A stretch of DNA of 34,680 nt from a virus: the IMG/VR virus record IMGVR_UViG_3300042860_002944, positions 1-34,680 of that record; one strand, written 5' to 3'. Numbering within the stretch: the first letter of the stretch is position 1; each line of letters begins with the position of its first letter. The notes under the pieces are model-generated. The model did not search any database. It saw nothing but the letters and a program-made list of their open reading frames with translations, and had not been told where the DNA came from. Of this stretch, positions 1 through 6,097 are shown piece after piece. Position numbers and translations under genes: made by a program.

Positions 1-1
1 T

Positions 2-199
2 GAGCGAGGTGTTATCGAACTCAACGGGATGCCGGACTATAGAATGCAAATGCAGGATTTTTACAGTAAGAGGTTCAGAGATGTTTATCTCTTTGACAAC
101 TTCATGCAGCTTAAAACTGCAATCAATGACTTAGATTACTGTCGCTGGCTGACAAACCAACCCTGTTACATTAAGGATGATTACAATGAAGAGAACTGA
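2..199 (+). CDS. Unknown protein, C-terminal part (gene enters from left edge)
   Basis: A frame open from the left edge gives 65 residues before a TGA at 197-199. The visible part is polar with many aromatic residues (DYRMQMQDFYSKRF, DLDYCRWLTNQPCY) and has no membrane segment. The next gene starts inside it, with a 14-base overlap, as is usual in packed phage operons. The start and most of the protein may lie outside the window. I do not recognise the family. Confidence 0.5.
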   Translation, partial: ERGVIELNGMPDYRMQMQDFYSKRFRDVYLFDNFMQLKTAINDLDYCRWLTNQPCYIKDDYNEEN

Positions 200-335
200 C
201 CCCACATTTAAAGAGCACACTGTGAACGACCAGGAAAATCTGGACTTTCTCGATGAGATGTTTGAGATGCTTTTTGATCGTGACGATGTGAGTGAAAACT
301 CAGACAAAGTGCCGGATTTGAGTAAGTTTCGGTAA
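186..335 (+). CDS. Small acidic protein, 49 aa
   Basis: ATG at 186 overlaps the end of the upstream gene, suggesting translational coupling; it stops at TAA 333-335. The 49 residues contain 14 Asp/Glu against 7 Lys/Arg, concentrated in the middle (NLDFLDEMFEMLFDRDD), where a short amphipathic helix is likely. There are no cysteines or membrane segment. The inverted repeat of the next promoter begins 2 bases after the stop, so this gene closes the operon that enters from the left. Small acidic phage proteins often bind host enzymes, but nothing here identifies a target. Confidence 0.5.
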   Translation: MKRTDPTFKEHTVNDQENLDFLDEMFEMLFDRDDVSENSDKVPDLSKFR

Positions 336-336
336 A

Positions 337-391
337 GTTCGGGAAACCGAACCGTTGGCCTCTTGACTTTTCAGGGGCACCGTGCTATATT
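337..391 (+). promoter_or_regulatory. Promoter with class A inverted repeat
   Basis: Operator GTTCGGGAAACCGAAC at 337-352 has perfect 6-bp arms around 4 bp. The -35 TTGACT is at 363-368, the spacer is 17 bp, and the extended -10 is TG-C-TATATT with its hexamer at 386-391. It drives the gene at 423 through a leader carrying AAAGGAG. Confidence 0.8.
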
Positions 392-422
392 ACATTCAAT
401 AAACAACAAAGGAGAAAAACAA

Positions 423-1256
423 ATGGTTGCGTTTGCAATGCAAGACAAGCTGGATTGGACCGTCAGCAAGCGCACGCTGTGCTTTATGACGAGCAACGGT
501 GAGTTGCAGGCTTGGGATGAGAAAAAGGCTGTGGTTCGCGATGATAATGATGTTGCGCTCGGTGTAGTCTCACCTGGATATGAGCTGGTGCAAAATGAGG
601 ACCTGAAGCAGTTGGTTGCCCCGATGATTGGGGAGGGATTGCTCACGGTGAAGAATCAAGGGTACCTTAACAAGGGTGCAAAGGTGTTTATTCAGGCTGA
701 AGTTGCACAGGATTTTCAAGTTGCGGGTGAGAGCTACAAGGGACTGATTACGTTGCTTAACGGTCATACTGGTAACGCATCTGTTGCCATTGGGACTACG
801 GCAACGCGGGTTATTTGCTCAAACACGTTTGCTATGGCGTATAGCGACATCGGGACGAAATTCCGTCACTCGGAAGGTGTCACCGACCGTGTGTTGTCGT
901 CGACTGTTGTTATCGACTATGTCAATGACGCAATGCGGAAGTATGCAGAGTATGTGGAGAAGTTGGATACCACGCCGTGCTCACCTGCACAGTTTAAGCA
1001 AGCTGTTGAGGCTATCTACGGTCAGCCTGCTGACAAGATGCGTGGCTCTTTTGTGGATCAGCTGAATAGCTTGTTTTACAATGGTAAGGGTAACTCTGGT
1101 AAGACTTTTTATGATGGCTTCAATGCCATCACGGAGTATGCCACGCATTATTCTCGGAAAAGTGCCGACGGCAGGTTTAACTACTCGAACTTTGGTAAGG
1201 GCGCTGACATTAACAGGCGTGCTCTGGCTGTGTTCGCCGAGATGGCCACGGTATAA
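423..1256 (+). CDS. DUF932-family phage/plasmid-like protein
   Basis: The product is 277 aa. It resembles the DUF932 (phage/plasmid-like TIGR03299) family: early motifs around SPGYELVQNEDL, a central globular part with GLITLLNGHTGNASVAIGTT, and the characteristic TRVICSNTFAMA stretch near residues 130-141, followed by a helical C-terminal half. DUF932 proteins are frequent on phages and plasmids and have no settled biochemical role. The frame is open further upstream to 363, but ATG 423 is chosen because AAAGGAG lies just before it and because 363 falls on the promoter -35. It has its own class A promoter and no obvious operon partner. A role in replication or host takeover would be guesswork. 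Confidence 0.75.
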   Translation: MVAFAMQDKLDWTVSKRTLCFMTSNGELQAWDEKKAVVRDDNDVALGVVSPGYELVQNEDLKQLVAPMIGEGLLTVKNQGYLNKGAKVFIQAEVAQDFQVAGESYKGLITLLNGHTGNASVAIGTTATRVICSNTFAMAYSDIGTKFRHSEGVTDRVLSSTVVIDYVNDAMRKYAEYVEKLDTTPCSPAQFKQAVEAIYGQPADKMRGSFVDQLNSLFYNGKGNSGKTFYDGFNAITEYATHYSRKSADGRFNYSNFGKGADINRRALAVFAEMATV

Positions 1257-1260
1257 CAAA

Positions 1261-1316
1261 GTTCGGTAACCCGAACCTCGTGGGGGCTTGCGTTGCGGGC
1301 CCTTTCGTGCTATATT
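1261..1316 (+). promoter_or_regulatory. Promoter with class A inverted repeat
   Basis: Operator GTTCGGTAACCCGAAC at 1261-1276 starts 4 bases after the preceding stop. The -35 TTGCGT is at 1288-1293, the spacer is 17 bp, and the -10 TATATT at 1311-1316 is preceded by TGC. The leader carries ACGGAG before ATG 1346. Confidence 0.8.
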
Positions 1317-1345
1317 ACACTCATACAAACAACGGAGAAAACCAA

Positions 1346-1774
1346 ATGGTTACGCTGACTGTGAGCTACAGAGACACCCTCAAGCCTGCAACTGTTGCAT
1401 ACATTGACGAGCTGTGCGGTGATGGTGGTGAGTATGGTTTGCCCTGCGCACTTGAGTTTATTGATGAGTACGGTGAGGAGAACTTTGCAGAGTTTTATGA
1501 ACTGTATGTGGAGCAAGGTGAGGAACTTGGATACGATGTTGTGGATGCCTGGGTGTCAGAAAATGACTTTGACAAGCTGAATCGGTTGGAAGATGCGTAC
1601 GTTGGCGAGTTTGCCAACGGTGCAGAGCTTGCAATGCACATTGCCGACGAGGAGGGTGTCTACATTCCTGACTTCATTTCCGTTGACTGGGATGAAACCT
1701 ACGATAACCTCCGCAGTGATTACACCGAGATCGATTACGACGGAAAGACTTTTTTCTTTCGGCGTTGGTTCTGA
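1346..1774 (+). CDS. ArdA-like antirestriction protein
   Basis: A 142-aa, strongly acidic protein. It matches the ArdA pattern as I know it: FIDEYGEENFAEFYELYVEQ, then LGYDVVDAWV, then LEDAYVGEF, and a C-terminal DWDETYDNLRSDYTEID with an aromatic end (FFFRRWF). ArdA proteins are elongated acidic dimers that mimic B-form DNA and block type I restriction enzymes. It is a little shorter than classical ArdA (about 165 aa). ATG 1346 is chosen over an upstream GTG at 1280 because GGAG precedes it and the GTG lies inside the promoter. It heads a short operon with genes at 1807 and 1978. The protein at 5486-5980 shares its C-terminal part. Confidence 0.7.
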   Translation: MVTLTVSYRDTLKPATVAYIDELCGDGGEYGLPCALEFIDEYGEENFAEFYELYVEQGEELGYDVVDAWVSENDFDKLNRLEDAYVGEFANGAELAMHIADEEGVYIPDFISVDWDETYDNLRSDYTEIDYDGKTFFFRRWF

Positions 1775-1783
1775 GTTAATAGG

Positions 1784-1791
1784 TATAAATA
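1784..1791 (+). promoter_or_regulatory. TATAAATA octamer, possible T4-type late promoter
   Basis: TATAAATA lies 15 bases before ATG 1807. It matches the late promoter consensus of T4-type phages. I see only one other clear copy (9354-9361), and that one sits inside a diverged 25-bp element, so this may be chance. Confidence 0.3.
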
Positions 1792-1806
1792 CTTACGTTA
1801 CGCAAA

Positions 1807-1962
1807 ATGAAAGAATTCGCCACTCAAACTCTCGCACTGATTCTCACCTGCGCAGTGCTAATCATCGGTTTCCCAATCGTAATGAAATTGCTCTTTACGA
1901 TCGGTCCGGTTGCACTGCTGGTGTTGGTTGTTGGAGTACTATTTGTGATGGCAACGAGGTGA
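1807..1962 (+). CDS. Small membrane protein, 51 aa
   Basis: ATG 1807 opens 51 codons ending at TGA 1960-1962. After a short polar start (MKEFATQT) the chain is almost wholly hydrophobic, in two segments of about 17-20 residues: LALILTCAVLIIGFPIV, then LLFTIGPVALLVLVVGVLFV after a single Met-Lys. This predicts a two-pass inner or thylakoid membrane hairpin with short ends. No good Shine-Dalgarno sequence is visible. It lies 32 bases after the ArdA-like gene and 15 bases before the next gene, so cotranscription is likely. A holin-like role is possible from size and topology but nothing proves it. Confidence 0.55.
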   Translation: MKEFATQTLALILTCAVLIIGFPIVMKLLFTIGPVALLVLVVGVLFVMATR

Positions 1963-1977
1963 TTTCTGGAGGTTACC

Positions 1978-2160
1978 ATGAGAGTTTCAAACTGGGAGCA
2001 CAACTCGGGAAAGCGTAAGCAAACTCGGGGAATGTGTAAGGGTAAGCTGAGAGCGAGAAAGCAAAGTCTGCAGGCTCTGAAAAACAAATTGAAGGTTCGG
2101 GAAACCGTACCGCCTAACCCCTTGACTGTTGAGGGGTTTTCTGGTATATTGGTTCTATGA
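1978..2160 (+). CDS. Small basic protein, 60 aa
   Basis: ATG 1978 has an excellent ribosome site (GGAGG, 5 bases upstream). The N-terminal 40 residues are very basic (GKRKQTRGMCKGKLRARKQ), suggesting nucleic acid or membrane-surface contact. The C-terminal third is encoded by the DNA that also forms the promoter of the next gene, and its TGA overlaps the next ATG at 2157. The overlap with a promoter makes the last residues poorly constrained. The strong ribosome site argues it is expressed. No family is recognised. Confidence 0.45.
   Translation: MRVSNWEHNSGKRKQTRGMCKGKLRARKQSLQALKNKLKVRETVPPNPLTVEGFSGILVL
2095..2150 (+). promoter_or_regulatory. Promoter with class A inverted repeat, leaderless type
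   Basis: Operator GTTCGGGAAACCGTAC is at 2095-2110, -35 TTGACT at 2122-2127, spacer 17 bp, -10 TATATT at 2145-2150 with TGG before it. Exactly 6 bases separate the -10 from ATG 2157, so the transcript should begin at or within a base or two of the start codon. The spacer lies in an AGGGG/CCCCT inverted repeat. Confidence 0.75.
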
Positions 2161-2651
2161 CTGAAAACAACGCAATGAGTGACAAGTTTGTTTATTACAT
2201 CGGGGATTTGTGTTTCGTGCTCACTGACACCGAGTGGGACACACTTTGTGCGCAGGTGCCCTCAAAGGGTGACATGCTTGACGACATTGAGAGCGAAGAT
2301 GGCTATGACAATGAGTTTTTTCTTGATGTGGAAAGGCTCAGTGCGTATGCTGTGAGTTTGGACGGTGAGGACTACGAAGCGGCGCGGCCCTTTGTGTGTT
2401 TTAGTACGGCGTATGGTGATGGTCAGTATAACGATTTAGATGGCAATCCCTACGCTGTTGATAGCGGCACGATCGGAATGATTGATGTTAGGTATATCTC
2501 GGACAGTGCGAAGTTGGAGCGTGCTGTGCAGAATGGATTGGGGCACTTGGTTGAGGCTGACGCACCGATTGACCCGTCAGAGAGCTACTACGATGAGGGT
2601 GTGATTACGTTTGGGGCGATGAGTGTGGGGGTGGAGATTGATACTAATTGA
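2157..2651 (+). CDS. Unknown acidic protein, 164 aa, probably translated from leaderless mRNA
   Basis: A 164-aa acidic protein with 15 or more aromatic residues. Its centre has FSTAYGDGQYNDLDGNPYAV followed by DSGTIGMIDV, a glycine and aspartate rich stretch I associate with uncharacterised phage and bacterial proteins of unknown role. There is no signal peptide or membrane segment. ATG 2157 lies 6 bases from the -10, leaving no room for a ribosome site; ATG 2175 is an alternative but also lacks one. A G/C-run terminator follows the stop codon, so the gene is a single transcription unit. Function not assigned. Confidence 0.65.
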   Translation: MTENNAMSDKFVYYIGDLCFVLTDTEWDTLCAQVPSKGDMLDDIESEDGYDNEFFLDVERLSAYAVSLDGEDYEAARPFVCFSTAYGDGQYNDLDGNPYAVDSGTIGMIDVRYISDSAKLERAVQNGLGHLVEADAPIDPSESYYDEGVITFGAMSVGVEIDTN

Positions 2652-2675
2652 TTTATTTTGAGATAAAATCGTACT

Positions 2676-2712
2676 GGGGGGAGGGGGAGCCCCCCCCCCT
2701 CTTTACGTTTTT
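2676..2712 (+). terminator. Rho-independent terminator with homopolymer G/C stem
   Basis: A run of G (2676-2681), A, then GGGGG, a short turn, then ten C and TC, followed by TTTACGTTTTT. The G and C runs can pair in several registers. It sits 24 bases after the stop of the 2157 gene and before the differently organised gene at 2797. Confidence 0.65.
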
Positions 2713-2756
2713 AAATTTACTGCTACCGAAAAAGTTTATATTAATGGTGTTATCTT

Positions 2757-2790
2757 TAGAGAAGTTTCGTGGTGAATCTTCTCTCTTTTC
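2757..2790 (+). terminator. Hairpin in leader of the 2797 gene (attenuator or terminator-like)
   Basis: AGAGAAG and CTTCTCT arms enclose a 13-base loop and are followed by CTTTT. It lies just before ATG 2797. It could be a terminator for read-through from the left or a control hairpin in the 2797 leader. The pairing is seen directly; the role is inferred. Confidence 0.4.
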
Positions 2791-2796
2791 ACCACA

Positions 2797-3435
2797 ATGA
2801 AGTTTTTTAAGAATACGATGGCGGAACTCACGGCGATACACGAAACGCTGGAATGGTTGGAAGCTCAAGCACTGCAGCTTGGCGTTCCTTCGGACAATGT
2901 TACCATCACAAATTCTCGCCAGAAAGTAGATCGAATTGTGCGCGAGTGGCAGAGAGCAGAGCAAACCGCACGAGAGATCGGTTATAACTCATTGCCGATT
3001 GCGTTGAAAGCACTGAAGCAAATAAAGAGGACACAAATTGCAGGCTTGAGTAACTTACCGGAGGTGTTTCACACCGTTCCCAATATCTGGTTGTCTGGAA
3101 AGGTGGATACGAGAAAGAACCCTGGATTTAAGCCAATGTCGCTCTCAGCAGCTCTTAGGAAGCATAGAGTTGTGCAACCACTGTTAATCGAGGCTTGGCA
3201 ACTTTCAGAAGGTGACGAGCAGATTCAAACGCAAATCGAGAGAGAGTATCTTACGGTTTCAGCAGACGACTTTGAGAAGGCTCTGTATCGTTATATTTAC
3301 GACCTGGAGGAGGTTACTTTAGAGGAGGAGTTCTCAAACATGCTTCCTGCTACAGAGGAGGATGTTGCAGCCTCACTGAAACTGGCAACCGATCCAGACA
3401 GGATTTACGGAGTGCAGAAAAAGAGCAAAAACTAA
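2797..3435 (+). CDS. Unknown helical protein, 212 aa
   Basis: A 212-aa soluble protein of mixed charge. The first 90 residues look alpha-helical (AELTAIHETLEWLEAQALQL, then VDRIVREWQRAEQTAREI). The C-terminal 70 residues are acidic with DDFEKALYRYIYDLEEVTLE. ATG 2797 gives MKFFKNTM; ATG 2818 (MAELT) is an alternative start, and neither has a clear ribosome site. The region 2713-2796 holds the TATATT-like sequence at 2734-2739 but no class A, B or C operator, so this gene is regulated differently from its neighbours. A 230-base non-coding region follows it. I do not recognise the family. Confidence 0.6.
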   Translation: MKFFKNTMAELTAIHETLEWLEAQALQLGVPSDNVTITNSRQKVDRIVREWQRAEQTAREIGYNSLPIALKALKQIKRTQIAGLSNLPEVFHTVPNIWLSGKVDTRKNPGFKPMSLSAALRKHRVVQPLLIEAWQLSEGDEQIQTQIEREYLTVSADDFEKALYRYIYDLEEVTLEEEFSNMLPATEEDVAASLKLATDPDRIYGVQKKSKN

Positions 3436-3664
3436 CAAAAATCTCCGCAAAAAGAGCGCCAAACCTTCACACCACCGTCCCCACGATTCGGCTTCGGGGC
3501 ACACACCGCCCAGGGCATTATCCCCCGTGGGCATTATCAACAGGGTGCATTATTGAGAGGGGATTATTATACAGAGTGCCCCGAGCGCATTATCCCCAGC
3601 GCAAAAAGCACAGTTTCATTATACTCATTATAGCACCACCCACCAACTGTAACCCACCCAGAGA
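3436..3664. repeat. Non-coding region with seven repeated ATTAT boxes
   Basis: No convincing gene is present. Between 3515 and 3632 the motif GCATTATC and close variants recur, with the A of ATTAT at 3517, 3533, 3549, 3563, 3589, 3618 and 3627; the first three spacings are 16, 16 and 14 bases. The boxes are separated by C/G-rich words such as CCCCCGTGG. The -10 of the next promoter, CATTAT at 3715, resembles the same word. Iterated sites of this spacing occur in protein-binding arrays and replication origins. Confidence 0.5.
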
Positions 3665-3720
3665 GTTCGGTTATCCGTACCTCCGCACCCCTTGCAAAAC
3701 CTGCGGTTTTGTGCCATTAT
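3665..3720 (+). promoter_or_regulatory. Promoter with class A inverted repeat
   Basis: Operator GTTCGGTTATCCGTAC is at 3665-3680, -35 TTGCAA at 3692-3697, spacer 17 bp, -10 CATTAT at 3715-3720 preceded by TGC. The spacer contains a perfect AAAACC-tgc-GGTTTT repeat. The predicted leader to ATG 3745 is about 18 bases and has no ribosome site. Confidence 0.75.
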
Positions 3721-3744
3721 ACACTCATACGACACAACACCGCA

Positions 3745-3954
3745 ATGGCCCTCTCAACTAAAGCCCTCAATCTCCTCGCTGACAGTCTCGCCCCCAAAAT
3801 CGCAGAGGAGCTTTATAGCTCCGAGGCATTTATAGAGTTTATGCATCGCCAGGTTCCTGCCATTATTGACAGCGAGATCGGAGAAATGGACGACGATCTA
3901 ATGTTTGACCTTGCACTGATGTGCATGGAGCGCATTATCCTCAAGGCCATCTGA
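3745..3954 (+). CDS. Small acidic helical protein, 69 aa
   Basis: A 69-aa protein: an amphipathic N-terminal half (ALNLLADSLAPKIAEELYSS), then an acidic patch (DSEIGEMDDDLMFDL), ending in a short helix with two Met and a Cys (ALMCMERIILKAI). It is predicted almost all alpha. The frame is open further upstream to 3709, but ATG 3745 is the first ATG after the predicted transcription start. It is the first gene of a two-gene cassette, followed by a 25-bp A/T-rich element and the gene at 3986. No family is recognised. Confidence 0.55.
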   Translation: MALSTKALNLLADSLAPKIAEELYSSEAFIEFMHRQVPAIIDSEIGEMDDDLMFDLALMCMERIILKAI

Positions 3955-3960
3955 TTATAA

Positions 3961-3985
3961 CAAAAAAGTTTCAAACACTATTCTC
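3961..3985 (+). promoter_or_regulatory. 25-bp intercistronic A/T-rich element, copy 1
   Basis: CAAAAA, then AGTTTCAAACAC, then TATTCTC, ending directly at ATG 3986. The same 25-bp pattern stands before the genes at 5486, 6491 and 7045. No Shine-Dalgarno sequence accompanies it. It may act as a promoter, a ribosome-recruiting leader or an RNA processing site. Confidence 0.55.
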
Positions 3986-4147
3986 ATGATTATCAACAAC
4001 CGCGAAACAGAGCGCTTCACCTCATTTACAGAGGCAGTGCAATGGGTTATGGCAAAGTGCGACTGTTCTAATCAAACCGCCACGCACATTGTGTGGGACA
4101 AGCAATTTACAATGGGCACAGATCGTGCGATCTGGATTACACTTTGA
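3986..4147 (+). CDS. Small protein, 53 aa
   Basis: ATG 3986 follows the 25-bp element at once, and the frame runs 53 codons to TGA 4145-4147. The sequence includes FTSFTEAVQWVMAKCDCSNQ and a Trp-rich end (HIVWDKQF, AIWITL). The operator of the next promoter begins 3 bases after the stop, the tight packing seen throughout this region. Its position after a repeated element and in a cassette supports it as a real gene. Function unknown. Confidence 0.5.
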   Translation: MIINNRETERFTSFTEAVQWVMAKCDCSNQTATHIVWDKQFTMGTDRAIWITL

Positions 4148-4150
4148 GAG

Positions 4151-4206
4151 GTTCGGTTACCCGTACCTGCAACCCCCTTGCAAAACCGCAGGTTTTGTGC
4201 CATACT
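4151..4206 (+). promoter_or_regulatory. Promoter with class A inverted repeat, leaderless type
   Basis: Operator GTTCGGTTACCCGTAC is at 4151-4166, -35 TTGCAA at 4178-4183, spacer 17 bp containing AAAACC-gca-GGTTTT, -10 CATACT at 4201-4206 after TGC. Six bases lie between the -10 and ATG 4213. Confidence 0.8.
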
Positions 4207-4212
4207 ATGACT

Positions 4213-4422
4213 ATGGAAATTCAAACTTTATTCGGCGCCCTCGCCGTAACTTACTACCTCGCATTTGCAGACTGTGGCGTTATCTGTGAGGATGAGGAAT
4301 TCACCAGCCTCGATAGAGCAAGGGACTGCGCTTTTGATATCTCTGCGGAGACGAATCGCAGGGTTAATGTCATTGAGTGCTTTGGTCAAAGTGAGCACTT
4401 GGTTGAGTCAATCCTGGCTTAG
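4213..4422 (+). CDS. Small protein, 69 aa, predicted leaderless
   Basis: A 69-aa protein starting with a short hydrophobic stretch (LFGALAVTYYLAFADCGVI), too weak for a clear signal peptide but possibly membrane-associated, followed by an acidic segment (CEDEEFTSLDRARD). The rest reads like a small alpha/beta fold (FDISAETNRRVNVIECFG). ATG 4213 is placed by the 6-base rule shared with six other promoters here; ATG 4207 is in frame but lies before the expected transcript start. Function unknown. Confidence 0.55.
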   Translation: MEIQTLFGALAVTYYLAFADCGVICEDEEFTSLDRARDCAFDISAETNRRVNVIECFGQSEHLVESILA

Positions 4423-4441
4423 GTTATACTTTGCCCCGTGC

Positions 4442-4491
4442 GTAACGATTTGTTACAGCCTCTTGACTTCTCACCCGAACTGTGCCATACT
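4442..4491 (+). promoter_or_regulatory. Promoter with class B inverted repeat, leaderless type
   Basis: Operator GTAACGATTTGTTAC is at 4442-4456, 6 bases before -35 TTGACT (4463-4468). The spacer is 17 bp and the -10 CATACT (4486-4491) follows TGC. Six bases (TAAACC) separate it from ATG 4498. Confidence 0.8.
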
Positions 4492-4497
4492 TAAACC

Positions 4498-5178
4498 ATG
4501 GACAAAACAAAAATGAACAACAATTTCGCAGACCTTCTTTCCTTTGCCGGTTATACTGAGGCACAAATCGACAGGTATTTCAAACTCGTCGCACGTAAGC
4601 GTAACTTTGGCCCTGGCTCTTTGAATGTTTCTGACCGCAGATTTCTGCTCAAAGCTGTTGCTGAGGCTCGCGCCGCAGAGGCTAAACTTGAGTCGCAAAT
4701 TGCTGCTGCACAAAAAGCACGAGTGAGCGGCAAACAGCCCGTTGAGACTAAACTTCATTACCGTTGGATTGACGCTGAACGCGAGATTGCGTCGCAACTC
4801 ATTGAGATCAAACCCGGAGAATTGAGCGCCTACGTTATCATTCGTGAGGAGCAACTTCGCGCACTTTCAAAGTATCAACCTGTCCTCGATCAAGTTGATA
4901 CCTCAAAGCGTTCGATGTTTAACAAAAACGAATCTGAGTTGCTGACACTCGCGGCGCAGTTTGGTCGGATCGCCCAATTCGACAAAGTTTTGTTCACACA
5001 GCAACTCTCTGCCGCATTCAATGAGCAGTGGAATGATAGGTGGAGTACCGGACTTGGGGTAGATTGTGATACTCTTGGCGCCGTTATTCCTGACACTTTC
5101 GAACTCGAGTTTCGTGAGTTGGTAAGGTCGGAGGTCGAAACATTTACCAGCACGGTGTTTCCCTCCGTTGCTGTTTGA
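4498..5178 (+). CDS. Unknown protein, 226 aa, predicted leaderless
   Basis: A 226-aa soluble protein. Residues 8-70 look helical (FADLLSFAGYTEAQIDRYFK, then FLLKAVAEARAAEAKLESQI) with an Ala-rich segment that may form a short coiled coil. A central part (HYRWIDAEREIASQLIEI) is followed by an acidic, aromatic C-terminus. It is the only gene of its unit: a class B promoter precedes it and another class B promoter follows. The start is set by the 6-base spacing from the -10; ATG 4510 is a second possibility. No family is recognised. Confidence 0.6.
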   Translation: MDKTKMNNNFADLLSFAGYTEAQIDRYFKLVARKRNFGPGSLNVSDRRFLLKAVAEARAAEAKLESQIAAAQKARVSGKQPVETKLHYRWIDAEREIASQLIEIKPGELSAYVIIREEQLRALSKYQPVLDQVDTSKRSMFNKNESELLTLAAQFGRIAQFDKVLFTQQLSAAFNEQWNDRWSTGLGVDCDTLGAVIPDTFELEFRELVRSEVETFTSTVFPSVAV

Positions 5179-5217
5179 GATTGTAGATTATGCAAAGTTA
5201 CGGGGTTAAATGTAATT

Positions 5218-5267
5218 GTAACAAATTGCAACAACCCCTTGACTTCCCGCCCGAACCGTGCCATACT
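5218..5267 (+). promoter_or_regulatory. Promoter with class B inverted repeat, leaderless type
   Basis: Operator GTAACAAATTGCAAC is at 5218-5232, 6 bases before -35 TTGACT (5239-5244). The spacer is 17 bp and -10 CATACT is at 5262-5267. Six bases (TAAAGC) lead to ATG 5274. Core and initial region nearly copy the promoter at 4463-4491, spacer included. Confidence 0.8.
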
Positions 5268-5273
5268 TAAAGC

Positions 5274-5444
5274 ATGAACAAAACACAGACCTTTTTCGTT
5301 GCACAGTTCCAGCCTCATTCTCAGGAGGTGGAGATCCTCTGGGAATGCACCAGTGAGCAACAAGCAGAGGACGCATGTGAGAGGTTAAACTCTAACCTTG
5401 CCCTTGCAGGGATTCCCGGCGAGTATTATGCATACGTTCTCTGA
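5274..5444 (+). CDS. Small protein, 56 aa, predicted leaderless
   Basis: ATG 5274 opens 56 codons to TGA 5442-5444. The protein begins with a beta-like stretch (TQTFFVAQFQP), has an acidic helix (SEQQAEDACERLNSNLA) and ends GEYYAYVL, consistent with a small ferredoxin-like alpha/beta fold. The C-terminal tyrosine-rich end is typical of small cyanophage proteins, though I cannot name a family. A 25-bp element and the cyAbrB/ArdA-like gene follow in the same cassette. Confidence 0.5.
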   Translation: MNKTQTFFVAQFQPHSQEVEILWECTSEQQAEDACERLNSNLALAGIPGEYYAYVL

Positions 5445-5460
5445 CTGACCACACTTTCAA

Positions 5461-5485
5461 CAAAAAGGTTTAAACATTTTTCTCT
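5461..5485 (+). promoter_or_regulatory. 25-bp intercistronic A/T-rich element, copy 2
   Basis: CAAAAAGGTTTAAACA followed by TTTTTCTCT, abutting ATG 5486. It matches the copies at 3961, 6457 and 7015 at most positions. Confidence 0.55.
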
Positions 5486-5980
5486 ATGAATCAAACCATC
5501 ATTCCTACACTGACCGGCGCCGAACTGCTCACCAAGGTTAACGCAATGCGTGAGGCTAATGCGACCAACAGTGAGATTGCGCACGCTTGTGGTTATACTC
5601 GGGACAATGGCAATCCTGCCTTCACTGACTTTTACACTGCGCTAATCGCTGCCAAGTTTCCTGATGGCATCCCTGTTGAGGATGACGCTGAAGCCGACGC
5701 AAAGGTCATTGAGCTCGCAGAGAGTTACCCAATGGGTGCCATTGAGGCCTTCTGTGATTACTGGAGCACCGACGATTTGGAGAGCTTTGAAGAGGCTTAC
5801 AACGGGGAATGGGAGAGCGGAGCAGAGTTCGCCAAGGATCTTGTGGAAGGTTGCTATAACTGTGACGCCCTCAATCTGCCTTACTGGGTTACAGTGAGGA
5901 TTGATTGGGAGGACACTTGGGATAACCTACGTGACGACTACATTGAGCTTAACGGTTACATTTTCTCTTTGAATTGGTAG
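5486..5980 (+). CDS. Fusion of cyAbrB-like N-terminal domain with ArdA-like domain
   Basis: A 164-aa protein in two parts. Residues 9-56 carry TGAELLTKV, then SEIAHACGYT and FTDFYTALIAAK, which match the N-terminal segment of cyanobacterial AbrB-like regulators (pattern: LTG.ALL.KV, RETAK.CGY, N.TDFYDA.L.AK). Residues from about 70 on are acidic, with FEEAYNGEWESGAEFA, DWEDTWDNLRDDYIE and a final FSLNW, matching the C-terminal part of ArdA antirestriction proteins and the gene at 1346. The AbrB DNA-binding swapped-hairpin domain is absent. It could be a DNA mimic directed at host cyAbrB or restriction enzymes; that is inference. A 25-bp element, not a ribosome site, precedes the ATG. Confidence 0.65.
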   Translation: MNQTIIPTLTGAELLTKVNAMREANATNSEIAHACGYTRDNGNPAFTDFYTALIAAKFPDGIPVEDDAEADAKVIELAESYPMGAIEAFCDYWSTDDLESFEEAYNGEWESGAEFAKDLVEGCYNCDALNLPYWVTVRIDWEDTWDNLRDDYIELNGYIFSLNW

Positions 5981-5992
5981 GTTGAGGTTGCG

Positions 5993-6038
5993 GTAGTACA
6001 GGTGTACTAGCCGCCCGGGTCGGTAGTACAAGCGTACT
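5993..6038. repeat. Cassette-boundary palindrome, double copy
   Basis: An imperfect GTAGTAC-N4-GTACTAG at 5993-6010, then GCCCGGGTCG, then a second degenerate copy at 6023-6038. This is the first and only doubled example of the boundary palindrome that recurs at 6712, 7434, 7890, 8229, 8519, 9003 and 9581. It sits 13 bases after a stop codon. Confidence 0.7.
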
Positions 6039-6097
6039 GTGACAGTCGGCAAACTGGCACAAGACCCCTTGCAAAGGGCGGGCAAACGTGCCATACT
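6039..6097 (+). promoter_or_regulatory. Promoter with class C operator
   Basis: The 22-bp class C operator is at 6039-6060 (GTGACA-N10-TGGCAC), 8 bases before -35 TTGCAA (6069-6074). The spacer is 17 bp and the -10 CATACT is at 6092-6097 after TGC. TTGC-N9-GCAA spans the -35 and spacer. The leader is AACAAGCAAAGAAAAGCA before ATG 6122. Confidence 0.8.

Noticed and set aside
2676-2699. G-quadruplex at the G run
   Set aside because: Only two separate G runs are present; the adjacent C run and T-rich tail fit a terminator stem better.
3576-3761. Possible 61-aa protein across the repeat region and class A promoter
   Set aside because: It covers the operator and core promoter, is Pro/His-rich, and has no ribosome site.
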